Notes: a model not told the origin generated them from the sequence alone. A stretch of DNA of 64,000 bases from Plazaster borealis (GCA_021014325.1 CM037473.1:4899501-4963500), one strand, 5' to 3'; positions 21,401-28,710 are shown, counted from the stretch's first letter. Program-made: numbers and translations.

Positions 21401-22180
21401 ACACTACTTAACATATGTGATGCGATCAAGCTAAATGAGTCGTTTGTTGGAAATATCAGTATTGCGAAACAAGCCAATACAGGCCAACAGGGGTGAAATT
21501 TCAAAAATATTGTTTTTGTAAATTTTAATGCCAAAATGTATCTTATTTTATATCGGCAACTTCCTTTCTGATAAATAATATCAAAAAGGGGTTAAAATTA
21601 GCATTGAAAGAAAATGTGCCGATGTAGTTTCAATAAACAACTCGACTTCAAACCCCCTTTTCTCAGTTTCATTCTCTCGCATCTCTTGGTGTTTCTACTC
21701 TCACAACTTTTGAACCAAAGGTGGTATCAACATGGGGTTTTAACAGTATTAAAGCATAGATTATGCTCTTTTCAAATGTATACAAAAATGACCTGGGTTG
21801 CCAACGACTCATTTTGCTTGATCGCATCACATATTACATGAATAACAAACCTGTGAAACCTGTGAAAGTTTGAGCCCAATCAGTCATTAGAGTCACAAGA
21901 AAATAGTGAAAAACCCAATTATATGTTTTCACTGTTTTCAAACATCTGGTTTTGAACTCGCTAGATCAAAACTAATTGTTTTTACTCATTTCTCAAAAAC
22001 TGTAGCATTCCAAGCAAACATATTTCAAGGGATGTTTTCCACCATGACCATCTTTATACCATGTAATGTGTGTGCAAATCTGTGAACATTTATATTTTCA
22101 CTCTTTCTCTTTTTTTTCAGACTGTTGTCAAAAAATCAGTACCAAAGAGTGGATTAACAGAGACGGGGACTTCCAGTTGA
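3374..22180 (+). CDS. SVOP: Gene 1: SVOP-type MFS transporter, 3' part (12 coding exons)
   Basis: Join 3374-3498, 5977-6040, 8192-8317, 10714-10845, 11901-11977, 13641-13717, 14850-14954, 15620-15731, 17024-17105, 18160-18249, 20363-20476, 22121-22180: 1164 nt, 387 residues plus stop, with phase kept across every GT-AG junction. Seen: [15 protein letters not shown] in TM4, [13 protein letters not shown] after TM6, MPLGKL, a cysteine-bearing TM7-8 loop, [28 protein letters not shown] and [12 protein letters not shown]. Known: these are hallmarks of synaptic vesicle 2-related protein (SVOP), an orphan 12-TM major facilitator of secretory/synaptic vesicle membranes, related to SV2 and SLC22. Vertebrate SVOP is about 550 residues, so about 150 N-terminal residues (TM1-2, motif A) are missing and must be coded upstream. 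SVOPL is the main alternative; membership of the SVOP branch is near certain. A paralogue follows at 41128-62262. Confidence 0.92.
3540..4380. mobile_element. Family H element interrupted by a family B MITE
   Basis: Segments at about 3585-3672 and 4030-4345 match, in reverse complement, one continuous stretch near 21420-21840 ('GATGTGATCAAGC-AAATGAGTC', 'CTTTGATACCACC'-like text, 'GGGTTTGAAGTCGA'-like text). The family B insertion at 3673-4029 separates the halves. Confidence 0.7.
3673..4029 (+). mobile_element. Family B TTAA MITE, copy 1 (nested in H)
   Basis: Begins TAAAGGCATCGTACATGTTT and ends AAACGTGTAGGTTGCCTTTAA. Internal landmarks are 'AAGTACAGCAGCTTTGGATA', 'GCAGATTATTCTTCC' and 'ATAACCGCTCCAGATTTTC'. 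The left TTAA is mutated to TGTAA. Confidence 0.8.
5130..5320 (-). repeat. Family I dispersed repeat (copy 1)
   Basis: 'GATTTCTTGGGATTTTTTCC...CAGGATTTT...GTAAAGCCAGCCACCA' recurs at about 5700-5900 (diverged) and 18395-18690. No coding sense. Confidence 0.55.
5560..5900. repeat. Family I dispersed repeat (copy 2, two arms)
   Basis: Shares 'AACCTCCTGAATTGTAA', 'AATAAGGGGGAACCCAAGCC' and 'AGAAGCCATTTTTCAGGAAT' with 18560-18690, and ends about 75 bp before exon 5977. Confidence 0.55.
5977..6040 (+). CDS. SVOP: Gene 1 exon b (loop 4-5)
   Basis: A small 64-nt exon between AAATCTAG and GTAAGTAT. It completes the Ser codon (TC+A) and reads [21 protein letters not shown], matching the conserved SVOP segment after the TM4 motif (TLYxEFLPxKxR). 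The LYxEFLP motif is the cytosolic-side start of the TM4-5 linker. The intron between exons a and b is absent from gene 2, where both are fused. Confidence 0.88.
6185..6454 (-). pseudogene. LINE reverse-transcriptase C-terminal fragment
   Basis: The minus strand reads [20 protein letters not shown] then [14 protein letters not shown], the 'YG-LP-V...RRL-LAGH--RH' tail of LINE RT proteins. Only about 85 codons remain, ending in unrelated DNA. Confidence 0.7.
6450..6623. mobile_element. Harbinger-like MITE, 174 bp
   Basis: TTA target duplication on both sides (6447-6449, 6624-6626). Inverted ends AGCACGGTTCATACTTTCTG / GAAGTATGAACCAGGCT, with further pairing of TGCTTCGTGCGAAG and CTTCGCTTCGCA. 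No coding sequence. It sits at the edge of the LINE fragment. Confidence 0.75.
6899..7135. repeat. Two-copy direct repeat, period about 125 bp
   Basis: 'GATTTGAACCTG-GACCTCAAA' and 'GTTCACCCACGAATGTTAC' followed by 'ATAAAGTTTTGGTAGAA' occur twice in the same order. Function unknown. Confidence 0.75.
7180..7668. mobile_element. Foldback element with ~120-bp inverted arms
   Basis: The left arm (AGGGGCTCCAAGGTCAAATT...GTGTAAAATG) is the diverged reverse complement of the right arm (CATTTTACACCGTTTTAATG...TTGGAGCCCCTCCT). The spacer is about 230 bp with no ORF. Confidence 0.75.
8192..8317 (+). CDS. SVOP: Gene 1 exon c (TM5-TM6)
   Basis: Acceptor TTTTTTTATAG, donor GTAAGA; 42 codons, phase 0/0. 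Reads [20 protein letters not shown] followed by [19 protein letters not shown]: two hydrophobic helices joined by the GW motif seen in SVOP (MPSLGWRWLL). The gene 2 exon at 51733-51858 has the same length and phases. Confidence 0.92.
8318..9060. other. Intron DNA, no gene recognised
   Basis: A short piece at 8840-8880 (GCAGCCAATTCGGATACGGCC) matches the ends of the short inverted-repeat element at 28140-28290. The rest is unclassified. Confidence 0.4.
9060..9510 (-). mobile_element. tRNA-derived SINE, reverse orientation
   Basis: The minus strand carries a B-box-like GGTTCGAATCCCGGTCATGG and an upstream 'TGGTCTAGTGCACCGGACTA'. The body shares 'AACACCGGGGAACCC' and 'GGGTTCTTTAATAAG'-type phrases with 11100 and 50400. 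Not a functional tRNA. Confidence 0.65.
9568..9941 (-). mobile_element. Family A TTAA MITE, copy 2
   Basis: TTAA at both ends and inverted AGGCATCGTACACGTTTGGT. The centre is a perfect 30-bp palindrome beginning AATAAAAACTTCTTG. Confidence 0.9.
10515..10547. repeat. Perfect 15-bp stem, 3-nt loop
   Basis: ACAAACTAGTTCCCG, loop AGC, CGGGAACTAGTTTGT. No T-tract terminator applies in eukaryotes; it may be the centre or end of an unrecognised foldback element. Confidence 0.85.
10714..10845 (+). CDS. SVOP: Gene 1 exon d (central cytosolic loop)
   Basis: Acceptor TTTGATTGCAG, donor GTAAGT; 44 codons, phase 0/0. It begins with [20 protein letters not shown] and continues to [12 protein letters not shown]. 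The W-LPES-R-Y motif after TM6 is the best SVOP/SV2/SLC22 signature in the window. Gene 2 counterpart: 52586-52723. Confidence 0.95.
11020..11765 (-). mobile_element. tRNA-derived SINE carrying the minisatellite
   Basis: Flanks of the array match other SINE copies: left 'AACACTGGGGTTAACCCCTT', right 'AAGTGTCTTGCCCTAGG', then 'GGGATTGAAACCCA' (decayed B box on the minus strand) and 'GGAGCACTAGACC'. Ends about 135 bp before exon 11901. Confidence 0.65.
11180..11645 (+). repeat. ~38-bp minisatellite expanded inside a SINE body
   Basis: Eleven or so head-to-tail units of the type GGGACCTATGGCTTTACGTC followed by CCATCCAAAGGAATAAAT. The same phrase occurs once in the SINE at 50220-50635 (CCTACGGCTTAACGTCCCAT), so the array grew from that SINE. 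Confidence 0.9.
11901..11977 (+). CDS. SVOP: Gene 1 exon e (loop to TM7)
   Basis: Acceptor TCCTTTGTAG, donor GTAAGT; 77 nt, phase 0 to 2. Reads [20 protein letters not shown] then LLLFI, and splits a Trp codon TG|G, as in gene 2 at 53568-53641. The upstream flank is a SINE-derived minisatellite (11200-11640). Confidence 0.9.
12495..12740 (+). mobile_element. tRNA-derived SINE
   Basis: A-box-like 'TGGCTCAGTGG', B box GGGTTCGAATC, then a body with 'GTGGATTGGGTTTTCAGTCC' and 'TTTTTCTCCCACATCTAA', shared with 37660 and 61660. Confidence 0.75.
12880..13060 (-). mobile_element. tRNA-derived SINE head, reverse orientation
   Basis: On the minus strand: 'GGTGCTTTGGCTTAGTGGTA' (A box) and 'GGTTCGAATCCCGCC' (B box), followed by 'GGGTTTTTAGACCC'. 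Short and truncated. Confidence 0.65.
13641..13717 (+). CDS. SVOP: Gene 1 exon f (TM7)
   Basis: Acceptor ATCTCTATAG, donor GTCAGC (weaker than the other donors). Reads (W)[20 protein letters not shown] then GNACS. The FxNAFxYYGxVLLxTELF pattern is that of SVOP TM7. Ends in phase 1. Confidence 0.9.
13752..14153 (+). mobile_element. Family B TTAA MITE, copy 2
   Basis: TTAA ends. The centre at 13922-13957 is a near-perfect palindrome around GTTACTGCAGTAAC. It shares its right TTAA with the family C copy that follows. Confidence 0.85.
14150..14527 (+). mobile_element. Family C TTAA MITE, copy 2
   Basis: TTAAAGGTATTATACAAGAT to CTGTACAATACCTTTGA. Directly abuts the family B copy. Confidence 0.8.
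14850..14954 (+). CDS. SVOP: Gene 1 exon g (TM7-8 luminal loop)
   Basis: Acceptor TGAATTTCAG, donor GTGGGT; 105 nt. It codes the luminal loop, with the cysteines spaced as in SVOP ([16 protein letters not shown]), then [12 protein letters not shown] at the start of TM8. The paired cysteines suggest a disulphide in the vesicle lumen; that is inference. Confidence 0.9.
15060..15200 (+). repeat. Family K dispersed repeat
   Basis: 'GAGCAAAACTAAGCAGGAAA...GCTGGTAACCTTAATCTGGT-AAGCAT' recurs at about 23890-24040 (reverse), 49640-49760 and 56215-56345. Confidence 0.6.
15200..15420 (+). pseudogene. LINE (CR1/L2/jockey-like) 3'-end fragment
   Basis: Reads [20 protein letters not shown], then [20 protein letters not shown] and FKKIIKT. 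The 'GDR-F-V-A-R-WNSLP ... F---LKT' pattern is the usual C-terminus of these RT proteins. Confidence 0.7.
15620..15731 (+). CDS. SVOP: Gene 1 exon h (TM8, RKK loop, TM9)
   Basis: Acceptor TTACTTTCAG, donor GTAAGA; 112 nt, phase 1 to 2. Reads [20 protein letters not shown] and a phenylalanine-rich TM9. ELLGRKKT is the second-half copy of MFS motif A (D-x-x-GRKK in SVOP; here Glu replaces Asp). Gene 2 exon 57470-57581 is also 112 nt with the same phases. Confidence 0.92.
15869..16072. mobile_element. 204-bp MITE with ~65-bp inverted ends
   Basis: GCCTTTCTTAATATTTATGC pairs with GCATAAATGTTAAGAAAGGC, continuing through ATGACATCATTGTAATCC / GGATTACAATGATGACGTCAT. Contains a perfect CRE-like TGACGTCA in the right arm. 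Confidence 0.85.
16080..16790. other. Intron DNA, no gene recognised
   Basis: AT-rich with short (ATAAT)-type runs near 16380-16440. Nothing coding. Confidence 0.4.
16793..16893. mobile_element. ~100-bp foldback element
   Basis: CATGGCTCTGCTTACCACAG...TTCTGCGCTTA pairs with TAAGCGCAGAATTCTGCGG...AGCAGAGCCATG. A diverged copy lies at 42565-42660. Confidence 0.8.
17024..17105 (+). CDS. SVOP: Gene 1 exon i (TM10)
   Basis: Acceptor TATCTGTCTGCAG, donor GTAAGA; 82 nt. Reads [20 protein letters not shown] then AAYVYTPE, a near-invariant SVOP TM10 block. Together with exon j (90 nt) it equals the single 172-nt gene 2 exon 58463-58634. Confidence 0.94.
17280..17440 (+). mobile_element. tRNA-derived SINE
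   Basis: tRNA-like head GGGTTAGATAGCTCAGTTGG (A box) and GTGCAGGTTCAAGTTGCGC (B box), then 'CTAGTCAATTTGTGTTT'. The reverse complement of the head, with the same tail, is at 46140-46300. The head lacks a good acceptor stem, so it is not a tRNA gene. Confidence 0.7.
17530..17665 (+). pseudogene. LINE reverse-transcriptase palm fragment
   Basis: Reads [20 protein letters not shown] then NDVENYL, matching RT block 4 ([18 protein letters not shown]). The catalytic YxDD block is absent; the sequence breaks off after about 45 codons. Confidence 0.85.
18160..18249 (+). CDS. SVOP: Gene 1 exon j (TM10-11)
   Basis: Acceptor CTTTGTCAG, donor GTATGT; 30 codons, phase 0/0. Reads [20 protein letters not shown] then [21 protein letters not shown] is a conserved SVOP/SV2 signature. 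Confidence 0.95.
18395..18690 (-). repeat. Family I dispersed repeat (copy 3)
   Basis: Matches 5130-5320 and 5560-5900: 'GTAAAGCCAGCCACCAAAGG', 'AACCTCCTAAATTGTTCCGG', 'AATAAGGGGGAAGC'. Confidence 0.6.
18740..19090 (-). mobile_element. tRNA-derived SINE, reverse orientation
   Basis: Minus-strand head: 'GTGGCCGAGCAGTCTAGTTC' and B box GGGCTCGAATCCCGGTCATG. The body shares 'ATGGATGATACCCATGCCTACA'-type text with 37880. Confidence 0.7.
19090..20362. other. Intron DNA, no gene recognised
   Basis: Contains a perfect 13-bp stem with ATA loop at 19450-19478 (TAGCTGTTCCGAC / GTCGGAACAGCTA) followed by (TTA)n at 19500-19530, and three 'TTTTCACAAAGTGC'-like phrases at 19620-19910. No coding exon found. 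Confidence 0.5.
20363..20476 (+). CDS. SVOP: Gene 1 exon k (TM12)
   Basis: Acceptor TTTGATTAAG, donor GTAGGC; 38 codons, phase 0/0. It codes the last helix ([20 protein letters not shown]) ending [12 protein letters not shown] is the standard C-terminal motif of the family. The gene 2 exon 60331-60444 has the same length. Confidence 0.93.
20972..21357 (+). mobile_element. Family C TTAA MITE, copy 3
   Basis: TTAAAGGTATTGTACAGGAT to CCAATCCTGTATAAC; same internal landmarks as the copy at 1093. The right end is damaged. Confidence 0.75.
21420..21900 (-). mobile_element. Family H element, uninterrupted copy
   Basis: Reverse complement of the two halves at 3585-3672 and 4030-4345. At about 21745-21755 it has an intact TTTAATAC where the other copy carries a 357-bp family B insertion. 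Confidence 0.7.
22121..22180 (+). CDS. SVOP: Gene 1 last coding exon (C-terminal tail, stop)
   Basis: Acceptor CTTTTTTTTCAG. Codes the 19-residue polar tail [19 protein letters not shown] followed by TGA. The 3' UTR follows; I see no clear AATAAA within the first few hundred bases, so the poly(A) site is not assigned. Confidence 0.85.
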   Translation, partial: TVVKKSVPKSGLTETGTSS

Positions 22181-22487
22181 TGTCATTGTTAGGAAAGGAA
22201 TTGTTCACATTTGTACACTTTGTAAATCAATTACTGCTGTAAAAAAAATTAATACATTGTTAGTCAGTTTTGACAGTTGACTGGAGTTCTCTAAACCAAC
22301 TCCAAAGATCCTGCCTCTGTGTTTACAACCCTTCCTTGGGTTTTGTCTTAGTTTGTTGGATTTACACTACTACAGTGTTTAAATAACACCACTGTTTCAT
22401 CTGAGAACTACAGTGTCTGTTAACTTTACGGGTGGTCAGAAGTCAAAAAGGCACGGCAGCATAGTGGAGATTCAATGGCAATCAATT

Positions 22488-23117
22488 AGCTCTGCTACCT
22501 GGAATATAGTAAGCTGTACTCCTGGGTGAAGAGAAGAAACTCTTCTATTCTTGATGACTTACAAGGGTTAACCTTCCCACAGGTTCCCAAGTGTACTCCT
22601 GGGCAGAGAGAAGAAACCATGTTGAAGTGTTCAGGTTTAAAAAAATTAAAAGTTAAGTAAGATGACCAACCAGGGTTATATCTCCCCACATGTTTTCAGG
22701 TGTACCCCTGGGTAAAGAGTAGGAACAATGATAACGTGTTTAGGTTGAAACTATTTTTTAAAGCATGTATGATGACCAACGGGGATAATAACCTCACCAT
22801 GGGTTCCTAGGTGTACTCCAGGGCAAAGGGAAGAAACTATGTTAAAGTGTTCAGGTTAAACAATTTTTGTTCAAATAGGTACGATGACCAACAAGGGATT
22901 AATCTCACCATAGGTTCCCAGGTGTACTCCTGAGCAAATAGAAGAAATTCAACAAACTATGTTAAATTGTTTTAGATAAATGTTTTTTTAAACAATTATG
23001 GTGACCAACGCCGGGGGTTTACTCTCCCCCACAGATTCCCAGGTGTACTCCTGGCCAAAGAGAAGGAATTATGTTTAATGTGTAGGTTTGAAAACGAAAG
23101 TCATGATGACCAATGAT
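22488..23117 (+). repeat. ~115-bp minisatellite downstream of gene 1
   Basis: About six units: 'TGTACTCCTGGGCAAAGAGA', 'GAAACTATGTTAAAGTGTTC', 'ATGATGACCAAC-GGG', 'CTCACCATAGGTTCCCAGG'. It could be part of the 3' UTR of gene 1. Confidence 0.85.
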
Positions 23118-24393
23118 TAGTTGAAATGCATTCCATAATTGACGTGCAAGTCCAACAGGTGATTAAAATAATGTCCAAATAGCTTATGGAGAGAAATATT
23201 ATTATAATTATATCAATGTATAATGTATCTTGGTGTCTCTTAATTGCTGATGGTCGATTTTATACATTTTTAGTCATTGTTTGCGCTTTGAGTGGTCCGT
23301 GATGTATAGAGATGGTAAAGCATTAGTCGTGTGGTTTTAAATTATGATGTAATACCGTGTGGGAACTAACGGGCAATGGTCGGATCCAGTGGAAATGCCT
23401 GTTCTTCAATAGACTTGTGGACAAGTCGTTCAATGTTTGTCGTTGTGTATGCTCTCATGCGATCTGCTCAATCTCGCGATATTGCCGGTTCCTGAATGGG
23501 GCCGTAGTCGCGAGAGCATAAGTCTCGGGAAAGTATAGTTGCGAGAGCGCCGTTTTGCTATCACCGTGAGAAACATATAACGACTTGCCCACAAATCTAG
23601 TTATTCAACGGGATTATATTTGTTTCTTGTATCCCGGCATGAGACCGAAAAAGTACAAGAGTGGAAAACTTGGAAGTAAAGTTAAGCCAATACGGGCCAA
23701 CGCGTCAACCTCGTTCCCAGTGGTGTACAATCTCGCCGCACCATTCTTTCACCTTGAATGCCTTCCTTGATCGATACGGCGCTCTGTCCATCCCATGAAA
23801 GCGAGGCTGCAAAAGCGTTTTCCAACAACGGGCGTGTACAATTTTTCAAATCAACCTTATCTGCCAATCCTGGGACCTTGGTCATAGACCTGCTTAAGCA
23901 CAACAAGTAGCTAACCACAGCAAAATCATGCTTACTAGATTAAGGTTACCAGCCAAAATGTCATTGTCACATGTACAATCTCTGACTGGTATCCTTTTTT
24001 ATTATTTCGTGCTTAGGCAACTCTATGAAATAAGGCCCTGTTGGTAAATCATTGCGTCACGAGCGTGCGTATCTGCTGCACGCCCGAAGTTTTCGCAGCG
24101 TCAGGCTCAAAGGCCTGTGTGTAATTTTACAAAATATTTTACCCAAAAAATCACCAATTTCATTCGTTCAAAAGCATTTCTTAGGACAGAAACTTTTTAG
24201 TTCTGAGAAGACCTTTAGTCGTTGAACAACGTATGTTAAAGCCAAGTCCAATTATCAAACTTTGTTTTTTCATAAATCATCGAAGAGAAAATAGTTCAGT
24301 GCAAATCCTATGGGCTTCTGGTGCAGCCAGTTTGTGTGAAAGTGGGTGTGGCTTACAGTGGAATGACGTCACACTTATGTTGGATACTTAATA
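23118..24393. other. Intergenic, no gene recognised
   Basis: A CpG-bearing patch at 23455-23580 (CTCGCGATATTGCC, AGTCGCGAGAGCATAAG, GTTGCGAGAGCGCC) is richer in CG than its surroundings. Family K repeat at 23890-24040. No supported exon. Confidence 0.4.
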
Positions 24394-24781
24394 TTTAAAG
24401 GCACTGGACACCATTGGTAATTACTCAAAATAATTGTTAGCATAAAAACTTACTTGGTAACGATCGATGGAGAGCTGTTGATAGTGTAAAACATTGTGAG
24501 AAACGGCTTCCCTCTGAAGTAACGTCGTTTTTGAGAAAAAAGTAATTTCTCAGTAAAATATTTGAATTCATTTCGAGACCTCACGCGTGAGGTCTCGAAA
24601 TCACATCTGAAAGGACACAACTGCGTGTGACAAGGGTGTTTTTTCTTCCATTGTTATCTCGCAACTTCGATGACCAATTGAGTTCAAATTTTCACAGGTT
24701 TGTTATTTTGTGCATATGTTGAGATACACCAAGTGAGAAGACTGGTCTTTGACAATTACCAAAGGTGTCCAGTGTCTTTAA
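24394..24781 (-). mobile_element. Family A variant (GGACACC ends)
   Basis: TTAA ends with AGGCACTGGACACCATTGGT / ACCAAAGGTGTCCAGTGTCT. Arms match family A but the centre (24570-24601) is a different, perfect 32-bp palindrome, ATTTCGAGACCTCACG and its complement. Confidence 0.9.
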
Positions 24782-24788
24782 AGCTTAC

Positions 24789-25160
24789 TTAAAGGCACTG
24801 AACACGTTTGGAAATTGTCAAAAACCAGTGGTCTCACTTGGTGTTTCCCAACATATGCATACAATAACAAGCCTGTGAAAATTTGGGCTCAATTGGTCAT
24901 CGAAGTTGCAAGAAAATGATGAAAGAAAAAACACCCTTGTTGTACAAATTTGTGTGCTTTCAGATAGGAATAAAAACTTCTTGCAAGAAGTTTTTATTAT
25001 TTTAGTGAGGAATTCCCTTTCTCAAAAACTACGTTACTTCAGAGAGAGTCGTTTCCTACAATGTTTTATATTATCAACAGCTCTCCGTTGCTTGTTACCA
25101 AGTAATTTTTTACGCTAATATTTGTTTTGAGTCATTTCCAAACGTGTACGATACCTTTAA
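24789..25160 (+). mobile_element. Family A TTAA MITE, copy 3
   Basis: TTAA ends; palindromic centre around AACTTCTTGCAAGAAGTT. Confidence 0.88.
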
Positions 25161-25880
25161 ATATTCATATTATATTTAAATATTCATAACCGTTTTTAAT
25201 TTGCAATTAGTTAATGTCGAGGCATTTAAAAAATTGAAAGTAATATTGCAATCTGTTTTTACCTTTCAAAAAGCATTAATTCGAAACAAAAGAATAAATA
25301 CATTTTACAAAATTCTCCCATTAAGAAAGATAAATAGATCTAGTTTCATATAAAAGATATTGAGCTTTGTGTTGTGAAAGCTCGCATTATAAAACTTAAA
25401 ATTATTACTTTGTCTATTTTTGTTTACCTTATATAAAAAGAGTATGTCTGATTGTATGTATTTATTTATTTATTTAAGTATATATGTATTAAATACCTGT
25501 GCAAAGGTAAATGATAGAGCATCAGTAACAATAAACTAAAATGTAACCGTTCAAGCATTGTCGGAATATATTAAATAAAGATTATTTGTGATGACAATTT
25601 TCTTTTCTTCGTATTCTCGTTTTCTGCTCTCTTTGTGTTTTCACGTTTTCGCTCTTTCGTTTCCCTGTTCTCCTTTTTCCTTTTTAAATATGTTTTTCCA
25701 GGAATGTGAAGTAGCCATGTATAAACCTCTACTTGTTGGCTCGCAGTGAGTGCCAATACACTTTGATGTTGTAAGGCCTTAGGAGAGACCAAAGTTCGTT
25801 CCATTTTTCTGCAGGGAACCGAAGTCGGTTCAGCCCACGGAGATTGTGTTCCCACTCCTAGTTATACGCCACTGTCCATT
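25161..25880. other. Intergenic, no gene recognised
   Basis: AT-rich with (TATT)n at 25455-25480. No supported exon. Confidence 0.4.
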
Positions 25881-25919
25881 GCGACTTCAAGCTTCAGCAT
25901 GGACCGAGAAAAGCTCATC

Positions 25920-26790
25920 TTCTGTCTGCACTTTGTATCCCTATTCGCTACTTGCACGGATACGCCATGTGCAAGTACAGCCTCGACTTCATGCTTCATT
26001 TGTATTGTAATTATGCATCTGTCTGGATGAAAGTGTCATTACATTACCGTGACAATACAGAGTTATATAATGCTTCTATTCACTGCTGTCCCGAATAGAC
26101 TATGCAAGTCTCGCGCGTGTCGGAACGAGAAAACACGTCAAACGAAGAACATTTTTTTCTCTGAAATCAAATCTTTGTTTTAAATTATATCTAATGACAA
26201 AATCTGAACAACAAAAACACTGATTACATGTTTATAAAATCAGTTTTAGTTTTTATAATAAATACAAAAATAATGTGTTAATTATTATTGAAGCAAAATT
26301 ATAACTCTGGGATAAGGATGCTTATTTGATCATAACTTTTCAGAAACCACTTACGTGGATTTGCGATGATCACAGGGGCGTAAAATTAACGCTTCGCTTG
26401 ACGCAGTTTATAGAGGACGCTGACGCCTCAACAACCGTAGAGGTAAGCACAACATTCTTAATTTTTTGCAGCAACCGGAAGCTGAGGTCAGGTTTAATTA
26501 TTGGGTTTTTCTTCTTTATAATGTTGAATTGATTTTACTTTTATATTTGGTATCACTAAGTATTACATTTTCAACAACATATATATTTTTCATGGACATA
26601 AACCACGTTAAATTAAAATAATTGACAAAACAAAATATTGCCCACGTAAATCTCCATAATTATGGTTGGCGTCCCGGAAGTTCATATGCGAGAGACTTGC
26701 ATAGTCTATTCGAGGCTCTACATGCAAATGGCTGACCGTGCAAAGGGCGAAGAGTCGGAGGCTCTGTATCAGATACTAATGATTGACAGC
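25920..26790. mobile_element. Family J MITE split by an inner element
   Basis: Outer arms (CTATTCGCTACTTGCACGGA at 25941, GCAAATGGCTGACCGTGCAA at 26723) match the intact copy at 53148-53350. The inner element spans about 26096-26717, with inverted ends ATAGACTATGCAAGTCTCGCG / GCGAGAGACTTGCATAGTCTA. Confidence 0.75.
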
Positions 26791-27224
26791 CCTGCTTGTG
26801 ACTGTTGCGGGCACCCTGATTCCAGCACATCGTCCAAGGGTGTTTCTCTGGAGATCTCAAGGCAATCCACGAAGTCACAGACGCAGCACATGGCATGACT
26901 GTCTAATCTAGAGCTGACAGTAGCTGCTTATCATACGAAAGAAGAAGATTCAAAATAGTCACTTGTGTTAAAATGACTAATAGGCCATATTGATTTCTTA
27001 TGTTATCATGTTTCAGTCATCAATTTACTTCAGTAAAAAAAAACTGTAAGTTTTCAGGGTTGCCATCTGTGTCAGGGAAATGTACACCTGTTCCTGACAG
27101 TAGAGTGACAGGGTAATATAAAATCAAATAAATATATTTTGTCACCGCTCAAATCGAGAGCAGGTTCCACTTTCATAGACAACTGCGGTGGACGGATGGC
27201 GGTTGGTTATACACAAGTGAACAG

Positions 27225-27590
27225 ACTCGAGCCTATTCGCCCCTTGCACGGTCAGCCATTTGCGTGTAGAGCCTCGACTTGGGGACAGCAGTGAATGGAC
27301 CTTATGCATTGACGTCATCCAGCCGCCATCTTAGAGGTAAAACGATGACGAAACAATCGAAACGCACAAATTTGTACGCGCGGCGCACAAGATTGGCCAA
27401 TGAACAAGCGCCTTTTGACCTCTAAGCGAGGGCGCCCTACTGAAATGACATCATGTGCATAAGGTCTTATATAACTCTGTATTGTCACGGTAATGTAATG
27501 ACACTTTCATCCGAATAGATGCATAAATACAATACAAATGAAGCATGGAGTCGAGGCTCTACACGCACATGGCGGATCCGTACAGAGAGC
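27225..27590. mobile_element. Family J MITE split by a family L MITE
   Basis: Outer arms CTATTCGCCCCTTGCACGGT and GAGGCTCTACACGCACATGG. The inner family L copy (about 27297-27468) has inverted ends GACCTTATGCATTGACGTCAT / ATGACATCATGTGCATAAGGTC. Confidence 0.8.
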
Positions 27591-28129
27591 GATTTCCGAA
27601 TAATACCTCGCCCGATATGGGGGCAGAGGGTACCCCTCGGCCCCCTAAAATCCTCTAAAGAATTCCTGAGATTTCAAGCACACAATGAAGACACAATAGA
27701 AGGGGGTTACTACCATGTTTGTTTTGTAAAATTGTTTAGTTATCGTTGTTTTTAATTTAATTTATTTTGTTTAATCCATTTTTGCTTGTATTCAGCGCCT
27801 TGAGGCAGAACCGATCTGCAACTGTTTGCGCTTTATAACTCTCTCTTTATTATTATATTATTATTATATCGAGCACCAAATGATTCCGAACTCGGAATAA
27901 CGGTATTATAGGCATACATCATTGGGTTTGTGGAAGAGTAAATTTAACTCCATCCTCTACTTTCCAACGAACATACCAACCTATGAAAATCAAATTTGTG
28001 GTTACCTTTTAATAATAATAGTCAGCGGTTTTTTGTGTATACGTTCATGTTGGGCTTAAGTTCGAGTGCTTCATGCAATCGAAATAAGCAACCGGTGATT
28101 TGTGGGGATCTTCAGCATTGGACCATCTG

Positions 28130-28295
28130 CATACCATACGTTGTCTTGGCTTAGGTCGTGTCCGATTTGGCGGCTACGGCTACTACTGGATTTTCACGTC
28201 ATCGAAGTATGTCACGTCTGTAGTAACACCCTTAGCAACGGTCTTAGTCGTAGTTGTAGCCGCCAATTCGGATATGGCCTATATAGGTATACCTT
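28130..28295. mobile_element. Short inverted-repeat element
   Basis: GTCCGATTTGGCGGCTACGG (28160) pairs with GTAGCCGCCAATTCGGATATG (28256). Relatives at 8848-8880 and 49010-49135. Confidence 0.65.
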
Positions 28296-28358
28296 CAGAA
28301 ACATAGGTGTTCGAAAGGTGCATGACCTGGAGTAATTACCAAAGGTAGTACCATCCCT

Positions 28359-28710
28359 TTAAAGGCATCGTACACGTTTGGTAATTGTCAAAGACCAGTG
28401 TTGCTCATAAAACAACAAGCCTGTGAAAATTTGGGCTCAATTGGTCATCGAAGTTGCAAGGAAATGATGAAAGAAAAAACACCCTTGTACAAATTTGTGT
28501 GCTTTCAGATAGGAATAAAAGGCTTCTAGCTAGAAGTCTTTTATTATTTTAGTGAGAAATTACCTCTTTCTCAAAAACTACGTTACTTCAGAGGGAGTCG
28601 TTTCTCACAATGTTTTATACTATCAACAGCTCTCTGTTGCTCGTTACCAAGTCAGTTTTTTATGCTAATATATATTTTGAGTAAATACCAAACGTGTACG
28701 ATACCTTTAA
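28359..28710 (+). mobile_element. Family A TTAA MITE, copy 4
   Basis: TTAA ends. The centre is the alternative palindrome around GGCTTCTAGCTAGAAGTC. Confidence 0.88.

Noticed and set aside
26662..26898. 78-codon open frames on both strands
   Set aside because: They overlap the right arm of a family J MITE and show no motif.
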